Counted from the first letter of the stretch, positions 42,928 through 55,536 are shown. The stretch is DNA of 64,000 bases from Salvator merianae (GCA_003586115.2 QVOM02000029.1:23993348-24057347), one strand, 5' to 3'. Numbers and translations are program-made. Notes: generated by a model from the sequence alone, not told the origin.

Positions 42928-43194
42928 TTTATTTGTATAACATCTTTCCAAATATTGCTCAAGGTAGTTATTAAAGAAAAGAAATACCCAGTGGCCATTT
43001 TATAGAGAATACAAAGCATAACAATGTAAGAGTAATAACAGTAATACAGTATTGCTTGTAGACAACAAAACAGAAACAGCATGAGAGGTGATCTTCTCCT
43101 CTCAACCCCAGCCAAAGCAGCCTCAGTTCTTTTATGTGACTGGGGGAGAATGTGATAGAGGCAAATAGATTCAGCTACAGCTGCAAACCGAGGA

Positions 43195-43415
43195 TGTTTC
43201 TGCACTTACCACTGTAGACTGGGATGATTATCCTGGTCTATGGTGGTATTGACCATGCAGCATGGACACCATCCGCACTACATGGAGGTAATACTAACCT
43301 TCAGCAGTCTACCAGTATTCGCAATGCAAATGCTGGTAGCCTTGATGACAGCAGCCAGGAAGTGTCTAGTCTGGCTAGAAGGAACCTCTACACTATTGAC
43401 TAAGATGCACAAAAA
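43195..43415. mobile_element. Family C-like TIR element fragment
   Basis: CAGTATTCGCAATGCAAATG followed by CTGGTAGCC and GACAGCAGCCAGGAAG corresponds to the ATTCGTACTGCGAATGCTGG and GACAGCAGC blocks of family C copies at 49129 and 62592. The left section differs, so it may be a recombinant or subfamily. Confidence 0.4.
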
Positions 43416-43419
43416 TCTT

Positions 43420-44018
43420 TTTGAATGTGGCTGTGCTGTATTGAATTGCAGAAATTTAAAATTGTCAAATAAATCTATCAAATATATTCCACATGAACAC
43501 TACATATTATTAATAATGAGTGGTTAAAAGGAGAAGACATCAGAGTAGCAGAGAACAATAGGAAATCGTGATTTTAGTAACTTCTCAAAAGTTATCCCAA
43601 GGGAAATTTGAAGCAAGGCACCCAAAATGAAACCAATATGTTCCCAATAACATAGGAAAGAGTTTTTCCCAGAAGTTGAGCAAAAGAAAATTAAAAAAAA
43701 GAGACCATTATGGAGAGAAAACCCCCCCACAAAGGTTTATTAAGAAACAATCTCAGATATTGGAAGGTCTATAATTGCAACATAAACAATAAGTATAAAA
43801 ATTAATCTTGGAGAGGCCACCATATTGAACAGGATTGGCAATTATGGGTTCAAGGAAAAGACCGATTTAATATAAAATCAAACTCCTGGATTTAGGCAGA
43901 GGAGTTTTTAATCATTCTGTTATAATACAATATATGATCATTTTATCATTTTAAAAGATATAATCATCTCATGTTACAGAATGATATCATGTACTGCCTT
44001 GTAACAAAGATAAATATT
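43420..44018. other. No recognised feature
   Basis: AT-rich sequence with no gene or terminus I can support. Confidence 0.45.
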
Positions 44019-44029
44019 ATTAAATTCAT

Positions 44030-44229
44030 TGGCAGCCGCCAGCTTTAAGCCCGGGTGTTCGCACCCCATGCAAAGCATGCCATGGCTGTTTGTGGGGCCT
44101 CCGGGTCTCTGTACTGCCACAGCAGAGCGACCTGCTGTGGCAGTCCAGAAGCCTGGAGACCACACAAACAGCCATGGACGCTTTGCACGGGGTGTGAACA
44201 CCTGGGCTTAAAGCCGGCGGCCTCTGCTG
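44030..44229. mobile_element. 200-bp near-perfect hairpin (foldback) element with 11-bp flanking repeat
   Basis: Arms 44031-44125 and 44132-44226 are inverted repeats over about 90 bp with few mismatches, separated by only 6 bp (AGCGAC). The arms are GC-rich (GCTTTAAGCCCGGGTGTTCG on the left, CACCTGGGCTTAAAGCCGGC on the right). ATTAAATTCAT is repeated exactly outside both ends (44019-44029 and 44230-44240). Long terminal inverted repeats with a 9-11 bp duplication are typical of Mutator-like elements, though part of the 11-bp match could be chance. The GC-rich hairpin contrasts with its AT-rich surroundings. A transcript through it would form a long, nearly perfect double-stranded stem. Confidence 0.8.
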
Positions 44230-44534
44230 ATTAAATTCATCCTCTCTTTCCTGTTAACACTCTGTTAATAGGAGCAAGATAATGAAATGGATCCTCTAAA
44301 CTAAATCAGATTCAATGTTCAGCCCTAACCACTTTAGCTACATAAAATACCTCATTTTTAATCTGGGGTGAAATATGCCTCCTCTTTTGGCAACATAGGG
44401 CTTACCTTAAATCTTTGGTCATTGAAGTGTTCTCTAATTCCTTGCTGGAGATACCAGTTGACAAATAACTACACTGTAGCAAAAGGTCCCTATTTTCTCA
44501 CCACCCATCTGTTGTCTGGAAAAAAAAAGATGTA

Positions 44535-45005
44535 AGCTGCAGCCACACATGCATTTTTAAAAAGCAGCTCAAAAGTGACATAGAGGTAAAAGTGACTATT
44601 TGACGGTAATGGTGCAGCCACGCAGTCCCACCCTGCCACCATTCCAAACCCGGAAGTGGTGCAAACACATCTTTCCTAACCTTCACCTGATCACACAAGT
44701 CAGCTTGGAGACTACAGTTTAGTTGACCACAGCTGGTAGGCTTCAGGTAAGCATCAGGAGGGCTTTGGTAGCTTTCAGGTCTCCTGGGCCTGTTTGCAGG
44801 TGCGAATGCTGCGTTCCAGCAAATGTCCTGGAACATACCAGCAGGTACAGGAACAGGCACATTGCCATTTACATTTCAATCTGTCCCTCCCCCTCACAAA
44901 CATTCTAGGCTAGAAAAGGCGAATTAAAGGTGGCAAAATTAGTGTCCCATGCTATCATCTCTAAGGCACTTTTGAAATGCTCTTTTTATACATGAGATTG
45001 CAACC
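44535..45005. mobile_element. Probable TIR element, worn
   Basis: The left side GCTGCAGCCACACATGCATT and AAAAGCAGCTCAAAAGTGAC returns on the right as CTAAGGCACTTTTGAAATGC, TCTTTTTATACATGAG and ATTGCAACC. The left is preceded by TAA. The middle includes ACATTCTAGGCTAGAAAAGG. Non-coding. Confidence 0.45.
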
Positions 45006-45299
45006 ATTTCATTTCTGTGGTGTTTTTTTTTTTTAAATCATGATCATTATTTTTAATTTTAGGAATTTTAATTAAAACATTAAGAGATGTCCAGATAAGA
45101 CATATCTGAACTGAAACTTGTATAAAATAGGAAGGAAGTGGACACTCAATCTATGCTGGATGTGGGGAAGATACTGCACACTTTATTCTATGGGCCAACT
45201 GCCGCTACCATTATACCTTCCATGCCCCCAGCCAGTAAATGGTATGTGATGGTCCCAAATTCAATTTATTGGGTCTTTCTGAACTTACCTTTAAAACTA

Positions 45300-45800
45300 T
45301 ATAGTGTAAGGCCTGGTCTACTTCTGGTCTCTCTTCCACTCTGAAGTGGAAAAGAGAGGCCACACTCCTGGTAGGTCATTTTGTCTGCACTGAACAGAGA
45401 GTAGCCGTAAAACAGGATACTGGTAACTTATTTTAACAGGTCTACCAGTGGTCCAGGGGTTTCTGGAATGGAACAGGGAGGCATGGAGAAGGGTACATGC
45501 TTCCTTGTTTTGGTTTAACAGGTGGACTCATTTGAGCAGCACACCAACTTGTGACACTCAAATGGCTTCCTCTAGGACTCCAAGGCCTGGAACTTTCATT
45601 CCTGGCCATCAGAACCCTCACAGCAGACTCCAAAGGTCACACAAGGGTTGGAGCAGCATGGGGCAGTATGAAACCTGTCAAGGAACAGGCCCTTCCAGAC
45701 TCAGGTGTCCATGTTCCAATACAGCTGGACAGAACCTGTTCCAGTCAGAGCGAGTCCAGCTGAAGCAGTCCAGCCCCCACAAGTGGGGAAATGACCATTG
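45300..45800. repeat. Dispersed unclassified repeat, family B, copy 6
   Basis: AGGCCTGGAACTTTCATTCC then TGGCC at about 45580 matches GGTCAGGAACTTTCATTCCC and GGCC at about 5375. CTACCAGTGGTCCAGGGG (45441) parallels CTACCAGTACACCAGGGG (5328). The order is the same as in copy 1. Confidence 0.4.
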
Positions 45801-45804
45801 TTTC

Positions 45805-46550
45805 ATGGCTTAAAAAAGCTTCATTAACTCACTTCACTGCCCTAGAAAATGCAGCAGAATCTTCTAGATTTCCAGGAGCCAAAATAATTCTGTTAACTAC
45901 TATTATGGTGTTTGTTTAATACTGATAAAAGTATTGTCCATACACAAAAATACTAAATACCTTGCCTGCCTAGGTGGTTAATGCATACAAAAATCTTTGC
46001 TGCCTGATAACATTTTATTTCCCCTCTTTTGCTCTTCTGAACTTGTTCTCCTGTCACCTCTGACACCCCTCTGTTTCCCATCTCTTGGTTTCACAGACAG
46101 ACTCAGTTATTCATTTTCATGGAAAGTTAAAGCACAACATGTCTTTCTGAACCTCATAAACTCAAGCTTACAAGTACAGCAGGGAGCAGGGAGAAGAGAG
46201 AATTGTGAGGAACAACCTGGACCTGTGTAAAGTGAAATGAAGAGAAGACAAAGTTTTTAAATTTTGTCAGAAGCCATTCTCTCCCCCATAAAGCCAAAGA
46301 AGAGCACATCAACCAAAAGGTACAGTGCAGAATGTGGATGATTTAAACATTTTGCACTTGGGAGATTTTGCCAGCTTATCATGAAAATCAATACAAGGTA
46401 CAAAATAAGGATCATTCAAGTTCATCTATCACTGAAGGCCTGTGGGAAGAGGATGTGAAAGAACAGGCTTAAAAATCAAGCGGGATGCTAAATGCAAATA
46501 ATTTGCCCCCCAGCCCAGGTAAGAAAAGGAGATTTATGATTGCAAATCAG
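45805..46550. other. No recognised feature
   Basis: No gene or repeat terminus. The frame at 45997-46230 has no motif. Confidence 0.45.
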
Positions 46551-46554
46551 TTTC

Positions 46555-46557
<3 letters not shown>

Positions 46558-46600
<43 letters not shown>
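46558..46600. repeat. (TA)n microsatellite
   Basis: About 21 TA dinucleotides, uninterrupted. Confidence 0.95.
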
Positions 46601-46601
<1 letters not shown>

Positions 46602-46680
46602 CATAAGTCATGCTTTTGAATAGACATGGTTGGGAATGAACCGGAGACCAGGACCAAAACTGATAAAAAGGCTCCATTCA

Positions 46681-46703
46681 AACACACACACACACACACA
46701 CAA
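46681..46703. repeat. (CA)n microsatellite
   Basis: About eleven CA dinucleotides about 80 bp after the TA run. Confidence 0.9.
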
Positions 46704-46704
46704 C

Positions 46705-48020
46705 AATGACCAGATGGATCTGACTTACTTCAGTCAGTATGGGGGTGTTAGGGCCTTGGATGTCCTGTCCCACTCTACTTCATGGATCATTTATATAAGT
46801 GGAACACTGTCCACATAGATAGCCATCAAGGATCTGGAAATTACACCAGAAGTCAGGCCATGTGTCAGGAGTGCAGTCAGTGTTCTCACTAAAGAATCAG
46901 CATGGGGTGAGAAGGTGAACCAAATGCCCCCCCTCCCCGTTGATTCCTCTGAACATTGCAATTCTTGTAGAAGTTCACCAGTAGGTTGTTCTTTTCAGAA
47001 GAAGGGTTGAGAAGTTAATACATCTGGAAGCTGGTCATTTGCTTATCCCACGAACTCTAGAGATCAATCTTTTGTGCATGTCTTTTGAGCCTAAGATGTC
47101 AGTAAGAAACCCATATCCCCCAGTTAGTTAACTGAGTGGAAATTCTTAATAAAATGGAGGTAGCATTGAGATCAAGTCTGGAGGGTTATGGGCACCATGT
47201 AAAGCTCCAATTGGAAGGGTCTTTTTTTCATCTCCCCAAACTACATTTTGCACTGATTCTCAATTAAAAGCATTAGGGAGGAGAAGGAGGAGGAAGAAGA
47301 GGAATTATAATAATAATAAGAAGAAAACAGTCGCAACCAGAACCTAGGAGTGACTCCAACAGCTAGGTATCAAGGGCTGGCAAATCCCTGAGTGTGTCAA
47401 TATGTTTTAAGCAAGTGCCAAAAACTCGACAGATTTTGTGCTTGCTTTAATTCAGGAGGGAAGCAAATTCATCAGCTGGGTGTCACTTCTGAAATAGCAC
47501 TTATCCTAGTTGTCACCAGATGGATCTGCACAAGCAACAGCACAAACAGGAAGGCTTCATCCAAAGGTCAAATTAACCAGGCGGGCTGATATGGGAAGAA
47601 ACATTCCTTCCGACTGATATGAAGCAGATACCAGAGTCATTAATATGTGATCTGCATGAAGTGTTTTTGTTCTTTCTCATCATTTAGTAATGGTAGGCTA
47701 TGAACTGAGACTGCAGGGATGAAGAGAGAGAGACAAGGTTCTGACTGGAAGTTGTCCTTTGATCTCCCCAACCCACATTCTGAACTACAACAATCAAAGG
47801 GGGTTGGGGGGTTGGGGATAAAACAGAGTTTGTCATTAAAACTTTGTACCTCTGCTTCAACCCTAGTGGGCTCAGTTCAGGGCATCCCACTGGCTTTCAA
47901 CAGTTTTGCTGTTGCTAGACACATGAAAAGAGTCAGCAGCTTTGCAAATGGGACCCTGTGCTGACAGAAAGGTTCAACCATTTGTTGCTGCACTGATGAC
48001 TCATTATTTCATAACACAAG
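46705..48020. other. No recognised gene; purine-rich patch at 47276-47330
   Basis: A GGAGGAGAAGGAGGAGGAAG patch passes into ATAATAATAATAAG-like sequence. Nothing else is recognisable. Confidence 0.4.
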
Positions 48021-48025
48021 TTAAA

Positions 48026-48850
48026 GGCTGTGTTCAGACTAGCGATTTTTAAAATCACCTGCATGGAAGGAGCAGATAATTCCTGGGCGCACAGGAAAAA
48101 AGCCTTCCACATACACTTGCCGATGAGGCGATTCATCAATCCAAGTCACAGCCTGCAAAGGGAGCTGCTTGTTGATTGGCCACTCCCCACCTCTCTGCCA
48201 AGCAGTTCTCCAAGTCATTAACTCCTTAACTGCCAGGATTTCCTCACGTCAGATTTCCTTATGTCACCGGATCCCTTATTTCCCCATTTACCGAAGCCTC
48301 GGGGAACCGGAGCAGCAGGCAGAGAGGGAGACATTTTCTTTGGAAAAGGGAAAACCCTGGCAGTTAAGGACTTGCATGGAAGCTGCTTCTGCAGAGAGGC
48401 AGGAAGTGGATGCCTCAGTTGAACTGAGCAGAGGGAGAGATTTGCCGACATGGGGAGAAAAGGGGAGGGAGAGATTTGCTAGTGCGGAGAAACTTTTCAA
48501 CCCCCTTGCCTTCTGTAGTTAAAAAAACCACAGTGGACTTTAGCAGCAAGGGGCCTTCTCCCACACCTCGCTACCAATGTCTTTTTTTATCTACAGAAGA
48601 CAAGGAGTTTGAAAAGTTTCCCGTGCCGGCAAGAGCTCACTCGCACCCTCCCTTCTTGTGCTATTGTCCCAGGGGTTCCTGAAAGGCTCTGATTGGTTGA
48701 GGTGCTCCCCAAGGTGACCCAAAAGCACAGAAAAGCCGAATATTGAAGAGCCAACCCAGGCAGCATCTGAGAGGCACAGAGGCGGCTTTATGAACGCTGC
48801 AGTTTCCGTGCGACTGGAAGACGGCCAAAATAGTCCATCTGATCAAACCC
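48026..48850. mobile_element. Family A TIR element (~0.83 kb), copy 2
   Basis: It is collinear and in the same orientation as the copy at 20154-21034, with the same terminus (GGCTGTGTTCAGACTAGCG) and right end TCTGATCAAACCC. Several indels separate the two, for example about 40 bp missing here near 48430. Flanks are AAA on the left and TAA on the right. A longer imperfect match, AAGTTAAA against AAGGTAAA, also exists, so the target duplication length is ambiguous. No coding capacity. Confidence 0.7.
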
Positions 48851-49128
48851 TAAGGTAAAGGTGGGATTTCCCATACTGATTTCCCATACTTACCAGGAAA
48901 AGCTAACTTTATTGGTTTGGACCATTATTTGGGTAGCCCTTTCCAACACAGTGTCAGCTTTATTGGCCATATTTGTGGTCATATAGGGCAATAGCTAGTC
49001 ATAAAGTAGTGTAAAACATTACTTATAGAGCTGAGCCAATCTGATGACCATGAGAGAAGCTGCAATAGAGGAAACAATAGCTTCTTGAAAACAGTCAGTA
49101 TTTCCCTCATCATCTGGACAGTCCCTTT

Positions 49129-49565
49129 GGGCTTTCACACTTTACACTACTGAGTATCAGGGCACTCACTAGTACAGTGCTTCCGCATTTCGCAAAGGCC
49201 CTGGTGATTAGGAGCAGATTACAGTTACTCCCTATTGCTACCTGCTGTGGAGCACAAAATTGTGCTCCACAGCTGTAGCAGGAGCAGCTGGATTGCTCCC
49301 AGTACATTGTATTCACACCCATTTCTGGGTGTGAATGCAGAACAGTGCAGCTGTGGCTTCATAGTCACGTGGCACAGCTGCAGCTGTGCAGTCATGCAAC
49401 ATTCCCAGTTGCCATTGCAGTGACCAGAAGATTCCTGGCCACTGTCATGGTGCATGACACCAGCATTCGTACTGCGAATGCTGGTATCCTGCTGCCCATC
49501 TGTTCTAAGACCTCACAGTGTGCATGCTTTCACACTGAGAGATATGTGAAAGTATGAAAAGACCC
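49129..49565. mobile_element. Family C TIR element, copy 3, flanked by TTT (opposite orientation)
   Basis: GGGCTTTCACACTTT at the left and AAAGTATGAAAAGACCC at the right are inverted repeats, with TTT on both sides (49126-49128 and 49566-49568). The interior is the reverse complement of the arrangement in some other copies and contains two strong hairpins: GTGGAGCACAAAATTGTGCT with CCAC, and ATTCACACCCATTTCTGGGT with GTGAAT. ATTCGTACTGCGAAT is a further palindrome. Non-coding. Confidence 0.75.
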
Positions 49566-49569
49566 TTTG

Positions 49570-52135
49570 TTTCTTTTCATTGAATACAGTTTAAGGAACT
49601 CATGCAAAACTCTTTCTATAAGATGCAAACCAATGGCTGGCATGAGGACAAATCTGAATAATGATCTATTTTCTGTGGACATTCACTAAGCATAATTAGG
49701 TTGATCCTAATCAAACCTGTATATACCTTAATGGTAATTATGTGTAATTTGAAAAGTTGCACTTAAATCTCCTCACTTACTATATATTATCATTGAAATT
49801 CTACACCATCAAGTATTTTTAGATTACCTAGCAAGTGAAAGACCCTTTTTCCCTGGTTAATTGGTGCTGCTTGTAGAGTATTATCTACCATTGGTTTAAT
49901 ATTTACTTGTTTTCACTCACAAATTGGCATAGCCATTTGGACCAGTTTGCAGCATAAGGTTCTCTGGGAAACTATATTTTATAGGTACCATCATTACATG
50001 TCTTCCTGCTTGTTCTAAATATATCTCTAAGTTTAGTATGGAAAACAATTTCACCTGAATATTTATTGCTACACTCATTCAAGAGGACTCTCAGTAAATG
50101 TAAAACTACAAGTAGATGATGGGAGGATGAATGTGAGGAGTGGAAAATTTGCTGTTGTTTTTCTCCACCCATGTCCAACATCAGGGGTTTGCTCCTGCAT
50201 TAAGCTGATATTTAACCTAGGAAGTAGACAGTATTGGCTGTGTTTTGTGCATACACTCAACTGTCAGCTTACCAACTGCACTGCCATCTTTGAAGCTCTG
50301 TGATACCAGATCATGATACCACATCATCCCTGGCTCCTATTTCACTGACTATGATTTTCCTTTGCTGTAGAGATAAACTTATAACAGTTGGAAAATAATT
50401 GGAACCATTGTCATCTCAAGGCCATTTGGAGCCTGTGAGAAAATGGAGAGTGATGTTTCATGTAAAGGCTGCCCATGCCAACATGGGTGGGAAAGTGTTG
50501 AGGGATATATATTTCTGCTGGTGCTGTTTTCTATGTGATATTTTATCAATAAACACTGATATGCTGCTACAAAGACAAGCCTCCTTGTTTTTGAATCTGG
50601 GCCTGTGCAGAGTGATCTTGAAATCAACACTCTAGTTATCCAGAGCCCAGCAAAACGTGTCTGTGTGACTCCATCAGGATGACATCATTGTGACTGATAT
50701 GAAGAACAGTCTCATATGCTGTGCAAGAACAAGGACAGTAAGTATAATTCACTGCCTCCACTTCACTGGCCATCCACACCTCTATTGCAAAATCTCTGGT
50801 TCCAGAGGAGTCTCTAGCAATGATTACAGGCTGGAAAATTTGGTAATATGGGTCAAGGGATTGAAGTAGCATAGAATTAGAAGAATTCAAGAACCAGTGT
50901 CTCTTTAATGAAAGTCATATGAGTTTTGTTTCAGTCATAGCTGCCCTAGAGAACTTCCCACAGCCCTTTCAGAAATAGTGTAGATCATCTCAACATTATT
51001 TTGGTTTCAGCTGGAATCTCTATTAGAAGAAACTTCAAATTTGCTATATTTGTTAGGGGGGAGTGGAAGGTTTTGAAGTGGACAATTCTCTACATGAGAG
51101 AGAAAAAATACTTAAATTGGCTTGGCAGGAGTCCATCAGCCTGTTCATCCAGTGACTAGTTACTTGCATATCAAAGTCCATAAGAAGAAACTGTGTTCAG
51201 TAGCTTGTCTTGTTTATGGTCCCCAGGCAGTTGGCATTTAGAGGTATATCACTTCTTATACTAGAGGCAGCCATACTTCCCTCAGTCTTATAATCTAAAA
51301 AAAACAAAACACATGGTCCAACGGGAAAAGGGGACTGAAATGAAATGGGGGAACTTAATAATTTTTGCTGGCCTGTTGTAGAGCAGATGGAGAAGCCTAC
51401 AATGTCATCCTGTCTATCTCCTGCTGCCCTATGATGATACAGCTGCTTGGATGGCATGTAAGAAAGGAATCCATGATTATTTTTTCCCATCCCTTACTTG
51501 ATGTCCAGGGTAAACACTTACCAAAATGCACTTTGCACTGGAAATTGCTCTTAAAAGTAAGCTCTTGAATTGTGACTAGGATCCAAATTTAGATCAGGCA
51601 AACAAGCTTTCAACAGTGCAATTACAATGCTTCTTCATGCTTTAGTCCCAATTCAGAGATTTCTACTGATTGTACTGAAATTCTGCAACTGAATGAAGAT
51701 GGGAATGAAGATTATAATAAAAAATAAAAATAGATGTCAGTATTTTTGGTTCAGAGCATATGGATTTTCATAAACACAGATTTTCATCTTCTGGTTCTCT
51801 ATCAATACACAAAATGCAAACAAACACATTTTTGCTAGTTCTCACACAGTCCAAATGTACACTGTCTGCATATATGCCCATTCTGTTCCACATCCATTAA
51901 ATACTCATAAATTCATTAAGTATGGAAATAGAGTATGTATGGATCTTGTGTGAATTAGTGGAAACACATATTTAGGGTCTTTCACATTTATCTGCACAGA
52001 TCTTGATCAGATTGGGCAGATGTTGGTCCTGATCTAGCTAGGATCTTGCATTCACACTGGACCCAAAGCTCTACGAGCTTTGGACCTGGCCCTGATGGCC
52101 AGATGGAGGTAGTGGTCAGGAACACAGATTTTCAT
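49570..52135. other. Repeat-poor stretch, no recognised gene
   Basis: About 2.5 kb without recognisable repeats apart from short A-runs near 51299 and 51717. Open frames up to 97 codons show no motif and no convincing splice context. Confidence 0.4.
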
Positions 52136-52139
52136 CTAT

Positions 52140-52756
52140 GTCTAGTTTGACAGCTATGACACTTTTTAAACAGAATCAATGACCACATACTCTGGTAACT
52201 TCCAGATTGGACTATTGTAATACACTGTATGTGGAGTTGCCCTCAAAGACAATTGGAAAGCTGCAGCTGGTGCAAAATGCAGGAGCTAGACTACTAACAG
52301 CCACTGCTGGCCAGATATATATGACACATGTCCTAAAAGAACTGCACTAGTTACCAATTTGCTACCAAGCCCAGATCAAGGTATTAACATTAACTTATAA
52401 GACCTTAAATGACTTGGAGCCCAAATATCTAAAGGAATTCCTCCTCCCATAAAGGGCCTGTGTACTAAGATCTGTCAGTAAGTCTTCTTGGTGGTGGGAA
52501 AACTTGGAAGGGCATTCTTAGTGTTAGCCCCCAACCCATGGAATATTTTCCTCTTTGACGTGTTATAGATGTCTGGTGAAGATATACCTCTTCACCCTGG
52601 CCTTTGGCTGAGGCAACAGCATGCCCCCGCCACCCACAGGCACTGCTAGAGTTTTAGGTAATCTATTTTATCTGTTTTATAGTGATTTTATTGTTACCTG
52701 CCCTAAGGCCTTTGGGCATAGGGTGGGATAGAAATATAAATGAATAAATAAATTAT
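52140..52756 (+). pseudogene. L2 ORF2 C-terminal fragment with 3' tail
   Basis: On the plus strand the codons near 52195 read [17 protein letters not shown], followed by [13 protein letters not shown], then LKELHWLPICYQAQIKVLT and YKTLNDLEPKYL. These align in order with the C-terminal third of the RT frame at 31870-33606 (SRIDYCNALYMGLP, LQVVQNAAARAI, LRELHWLPVS, YKALHGLGPGYL). It then degenerates and ends in the L2 tail (CCTTTGGGCATAGGGTGGGA and AATAAATAAA). It contains stops and indels and is much older than the 30 kb copy. Confidence 0.8.
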
Positions 52757-52759
52757 CAG

Positions 52760-53430
52760 AACCTTCCAATCCATTTTCTGCTTTGTCTTGTGCAGACAGC
52801 GCATATCAGCAGCAGCTCACAGTGGTGGGGTCTTCCTAGTTCACACCAGTGTGCATACAAAAGAGACTCAGAAGATGACCAAGATCTGGAACAGAGATAA
52901 ATGAATAAAGGCCCTTAATCTGCATTTCAAGTATTTGGATAGACCTGGAAAAGGAAAAAAAAACTATGTTCAGAAATTCATACTCCAGGAGAATCTGTAG
53001 CAATGGAAATCCAGTCAGAACGCATATCCAAAGATTCATCACCAGCTGAATTTCTTAGCCATCTGCTGGGAATCACACCAAAAAGAGCACTACAAACTGC
53101 AGTGTCATCAGCCAGGGCTTTTTGATATGGCTCTGTAGACCATTGCCAGGATCACCAGGGATAATGACGTTAGCAACAAGCAGTGACGGTGCCATGGCTT
53201 CTGGAAGAGTGACAGAAAGTGCTGTCACAACACTTATTTCTGCTTGATATTTACAACACCCTTTTAACAACATATGGTGGAGTGGAGGCTGGCTGCATGC
53301 AGGTCTGTGTGGACACTGTATACTTCCAGTACATCAACTCTGCAATGAGGGAGTAGGGTTGAGTGGACACTGCACCCTTGTGGTTCAGCTACCGCACCAT
53401 AACATTGCCACACAGATCTTGTCTGTGTCT
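52760..53430. other. No recognised feature
   Basis: No gene or repeat terminus that I can support. Confidence 0.45.
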
Positions 53431-53432
53431 GA

Positions 53433-53611
53433 GTAGGAATGTGCATGAATGAAACTCACATTTTTGTTTCACTGTCAAAGCAAAAGCCCATATTTTCACT
53501 TTGTTGGTGAATCACAGCGGCGAAAAACCATGTTTTTGTGGGTTTTGCAATGTTTTTCCCATTGCAAATGCTCTTCATTTTCACAAAGGGGGTGACTGGT
53601 TCATTTTAATC
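53433..53611. mobile_element. Left-end fragment of a TAGGGATGTGCA-type hAT-like element
   Basis: TAGGAATGTGCATGAATGAA followed by A/T-rich CATTTTTGTTTCACTG and GGTTTTGCAATGTTTTTCCC resembles the 8704-9063 element in terminus and texture. It is cut off by the TIR element starting at 53615. A right end beyond 54778 could not be found. Confidence 0.4.
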
Positions 53612-53614
53612 AAA

Positions 53615-54778
53615 GGCCGCATTCCGACACAGCATTTAACCAGTTTACAGGCCATCTTCAGTTCCCGCTGGCCCGACATGATCTTGCCATTCTGTAGTTT
53701 TTCTGGACTAAAGTGGCGAAATCCAGACTACTTTGTATTCGGATTTAATGAGTTCTCAAGCCATTCCAGATTGCTAGTCCACTTTAATTTGCGATGTAAG
53801 AATGGGAAAGGAGACTATTTGGGAGAGACCATACTTTTGGGGTGTGTGTGCAGAGGGAGGACTTCCCATTTCATGCTGTCCAATGACAGACTTTGTGGGT
53901 GAGCAGGAAGAGCAGTAGTTTCTTCTATCTCCATTATCCCCCCTTCTGTCATTGATAAGAAGAAAAAAAGTCCTCCTTTTTACTTCACTAAGCTGTGGTC
54001 CTTTCTTTTTCTTTATCCCCCATTCGACACTGCCAGGGAAAAATTAAAGGCTTCCTCCACTTCCATCTGCTGATTAAACCAGAAAAGAAAGTGTGCCTGT
54101 TTGGGGTTGCAGTCCTCTTGCCCTAACAAAGAACCCACTCAAGATTAGTTTTGCTGTTGGCAGCACACAGCTACACAGTGGGGACACATGCTGCTGCGGA
54201 TGTCTCGGGGGGAGATGAGGCAGAGTCCATTTGCTGGCATGAACTGCACTATCACGATAATAGAGCCCCCCGCCATGTTTCCTCCCCACATTTCCCCTTC
54301 TTCACGGACCTCTTCCTGCTTTTGCACACTTGCAAGGGAACAGAAATTGCCATCTGCCCTTTAAGAAGTTTAATTGTGCAGTACACATGGTTTTAAAGTT
54401 CTGCTTGTGTAGATAGAGGCTGTAGGGTGGAGAAGGAGCAAATGGCGAATGACTAGTAATGCTGCCAAGTGAATCCATGTTCTGAGGCAGCAGCGGGGAC
54501 ATATGGAGAGTGGAGCTTGACTTTTCTGCCTCTGTAACATCAAGATTTGAACGTTGGGACTGCAGCCAATCACTGACTGCACAGGGATGGGGATTTTGTG
54601 AGGGGTGGAGGCAGAAAAGATACGGTTTCCCCATGCCACACACAGGACACATCAGTGTGAGAATGATCAAGTCTGAATTGAGGCCGTGTTAAAATGTAAC
54701 TGTGGGAATGATCAGAGGCAGAATTCAGTCTTTGTACTCTTCTGATACAGATTAAATTTACCATGTTGGACCGCAGCC
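53615..54778. mobile_element. ~1.2 kb TIR element, copy 2 (PIF/Harbinger-like, non-autonomous)
   Basis: The left terminus GGCCGCATTCCGACA and right terminus TTGGACCGCAGCC are inverted repeats flanked by AAA on both sides (53612-53614 and 54779-54781). It is collinear with 2293-3509 at both ends. The middle (about 53830-54390) differs, suggesting internal deletion, replacement or divergence. CpG sites seen in copy 1 are mostly TG or CA here, so this copy is older. Open frames such as 53501-53902 are unremarkable. Confidence 0.7.
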
Positions 54779-54784
54779 AAACTC

Positions 54785-55390
54785 TGGAAATGTGAAAACC
54801 CATGTTTTCAATTCAGTGAGAATATCCAATATTCTGAAATATTTGATTGAATTTGTGAATGTAAATGTAATTTTGCCTTCATATTATGCCAAAGATATAG
54901 AAGAAAACATGTTATTGTTATTCTGAAACAGTTGTCAATTGTTTCAGTTTGGCAGTCAACTTGTCAGCTTAATTCATTCATACCACTAACCGCTCTTGCC
55001 CTCATATGTTTTTATTCTCATGTCATGCTATAGAGTTTTCCAAATGTCTGGATGGTCAAAGAATGATTGCCTAGATAAAACTTTGAACTTAATGTGTATA
55101 TATATAGCTTTCTAAAAGGAAAAAAAACCACATGGTCTTTGATTAGACTTAAAAGTTTTCAACTTGTTAACATGTTCAAGAAAAAACCTGGGCCTATGGC
55201 AACAAGGTGGCCAACAATTGTTTCCTGCGCTCCACATTCATAACACCTGTAAACTTCTTAACTTTTAACATCTCTAAGTGTAAAAATCATCAGCTTCTGC
55301 ACATGTGCTATAGGAGCATGATGCATGCAGTTTCCACACCCATGAATAGAGCAGGCTTGGCAGCCATGCAGTCAGCATGTTCCCTAGGAG
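54785..55390. other. No recognised feature
   Basis: AT-rich sequence without recognisable structure. Confidence 0.45.
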
Positions 55391-55394
55391 ACTG

Positions 55395-55536
55395 TGGCTG
55401 CATCAAGCCATCACTTATTTATTCTGCTATATTTGGATATTCTGAACTAAAACATGGATATTTCAAAATATCCATGTTTTATTCCAGAATATCCAAATAT
55501 AATGGAATAAGTAAATGATGTCTGGAAATGTCTCCA
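55395..55536. mobile_element. Palindromic MITE, copy 3
   Basis: The left arm GGCTGCATCAAGCCATCACT, GCTATATTTGGATATTCTG and AACATGGATATTT folds on the right arm AAATATCCATGTTTTATTCC, AGAATATCCAAATATA and AAATGATGTCTGGA. The hairpin apex is at about 55465. It is the same family as 1534-1664 and 41762-41891. CCAAAG follows the right end, as in copy 2. Confidence 0.75.

Noticed and set aside
48018..48859. 8-bp target duplication AAGTTAAA/AAGGTAAA as proof that family A is hAT
   Set aside because: The match is imperfect in low-complexity sequence and the other copy lacks it. The superfamily is left open.
53501..53902. 133-codon plus frame starting within hAT-like sequence
   Set aside because: It runs across the boundary between two transposons (53615) and shows no domain.
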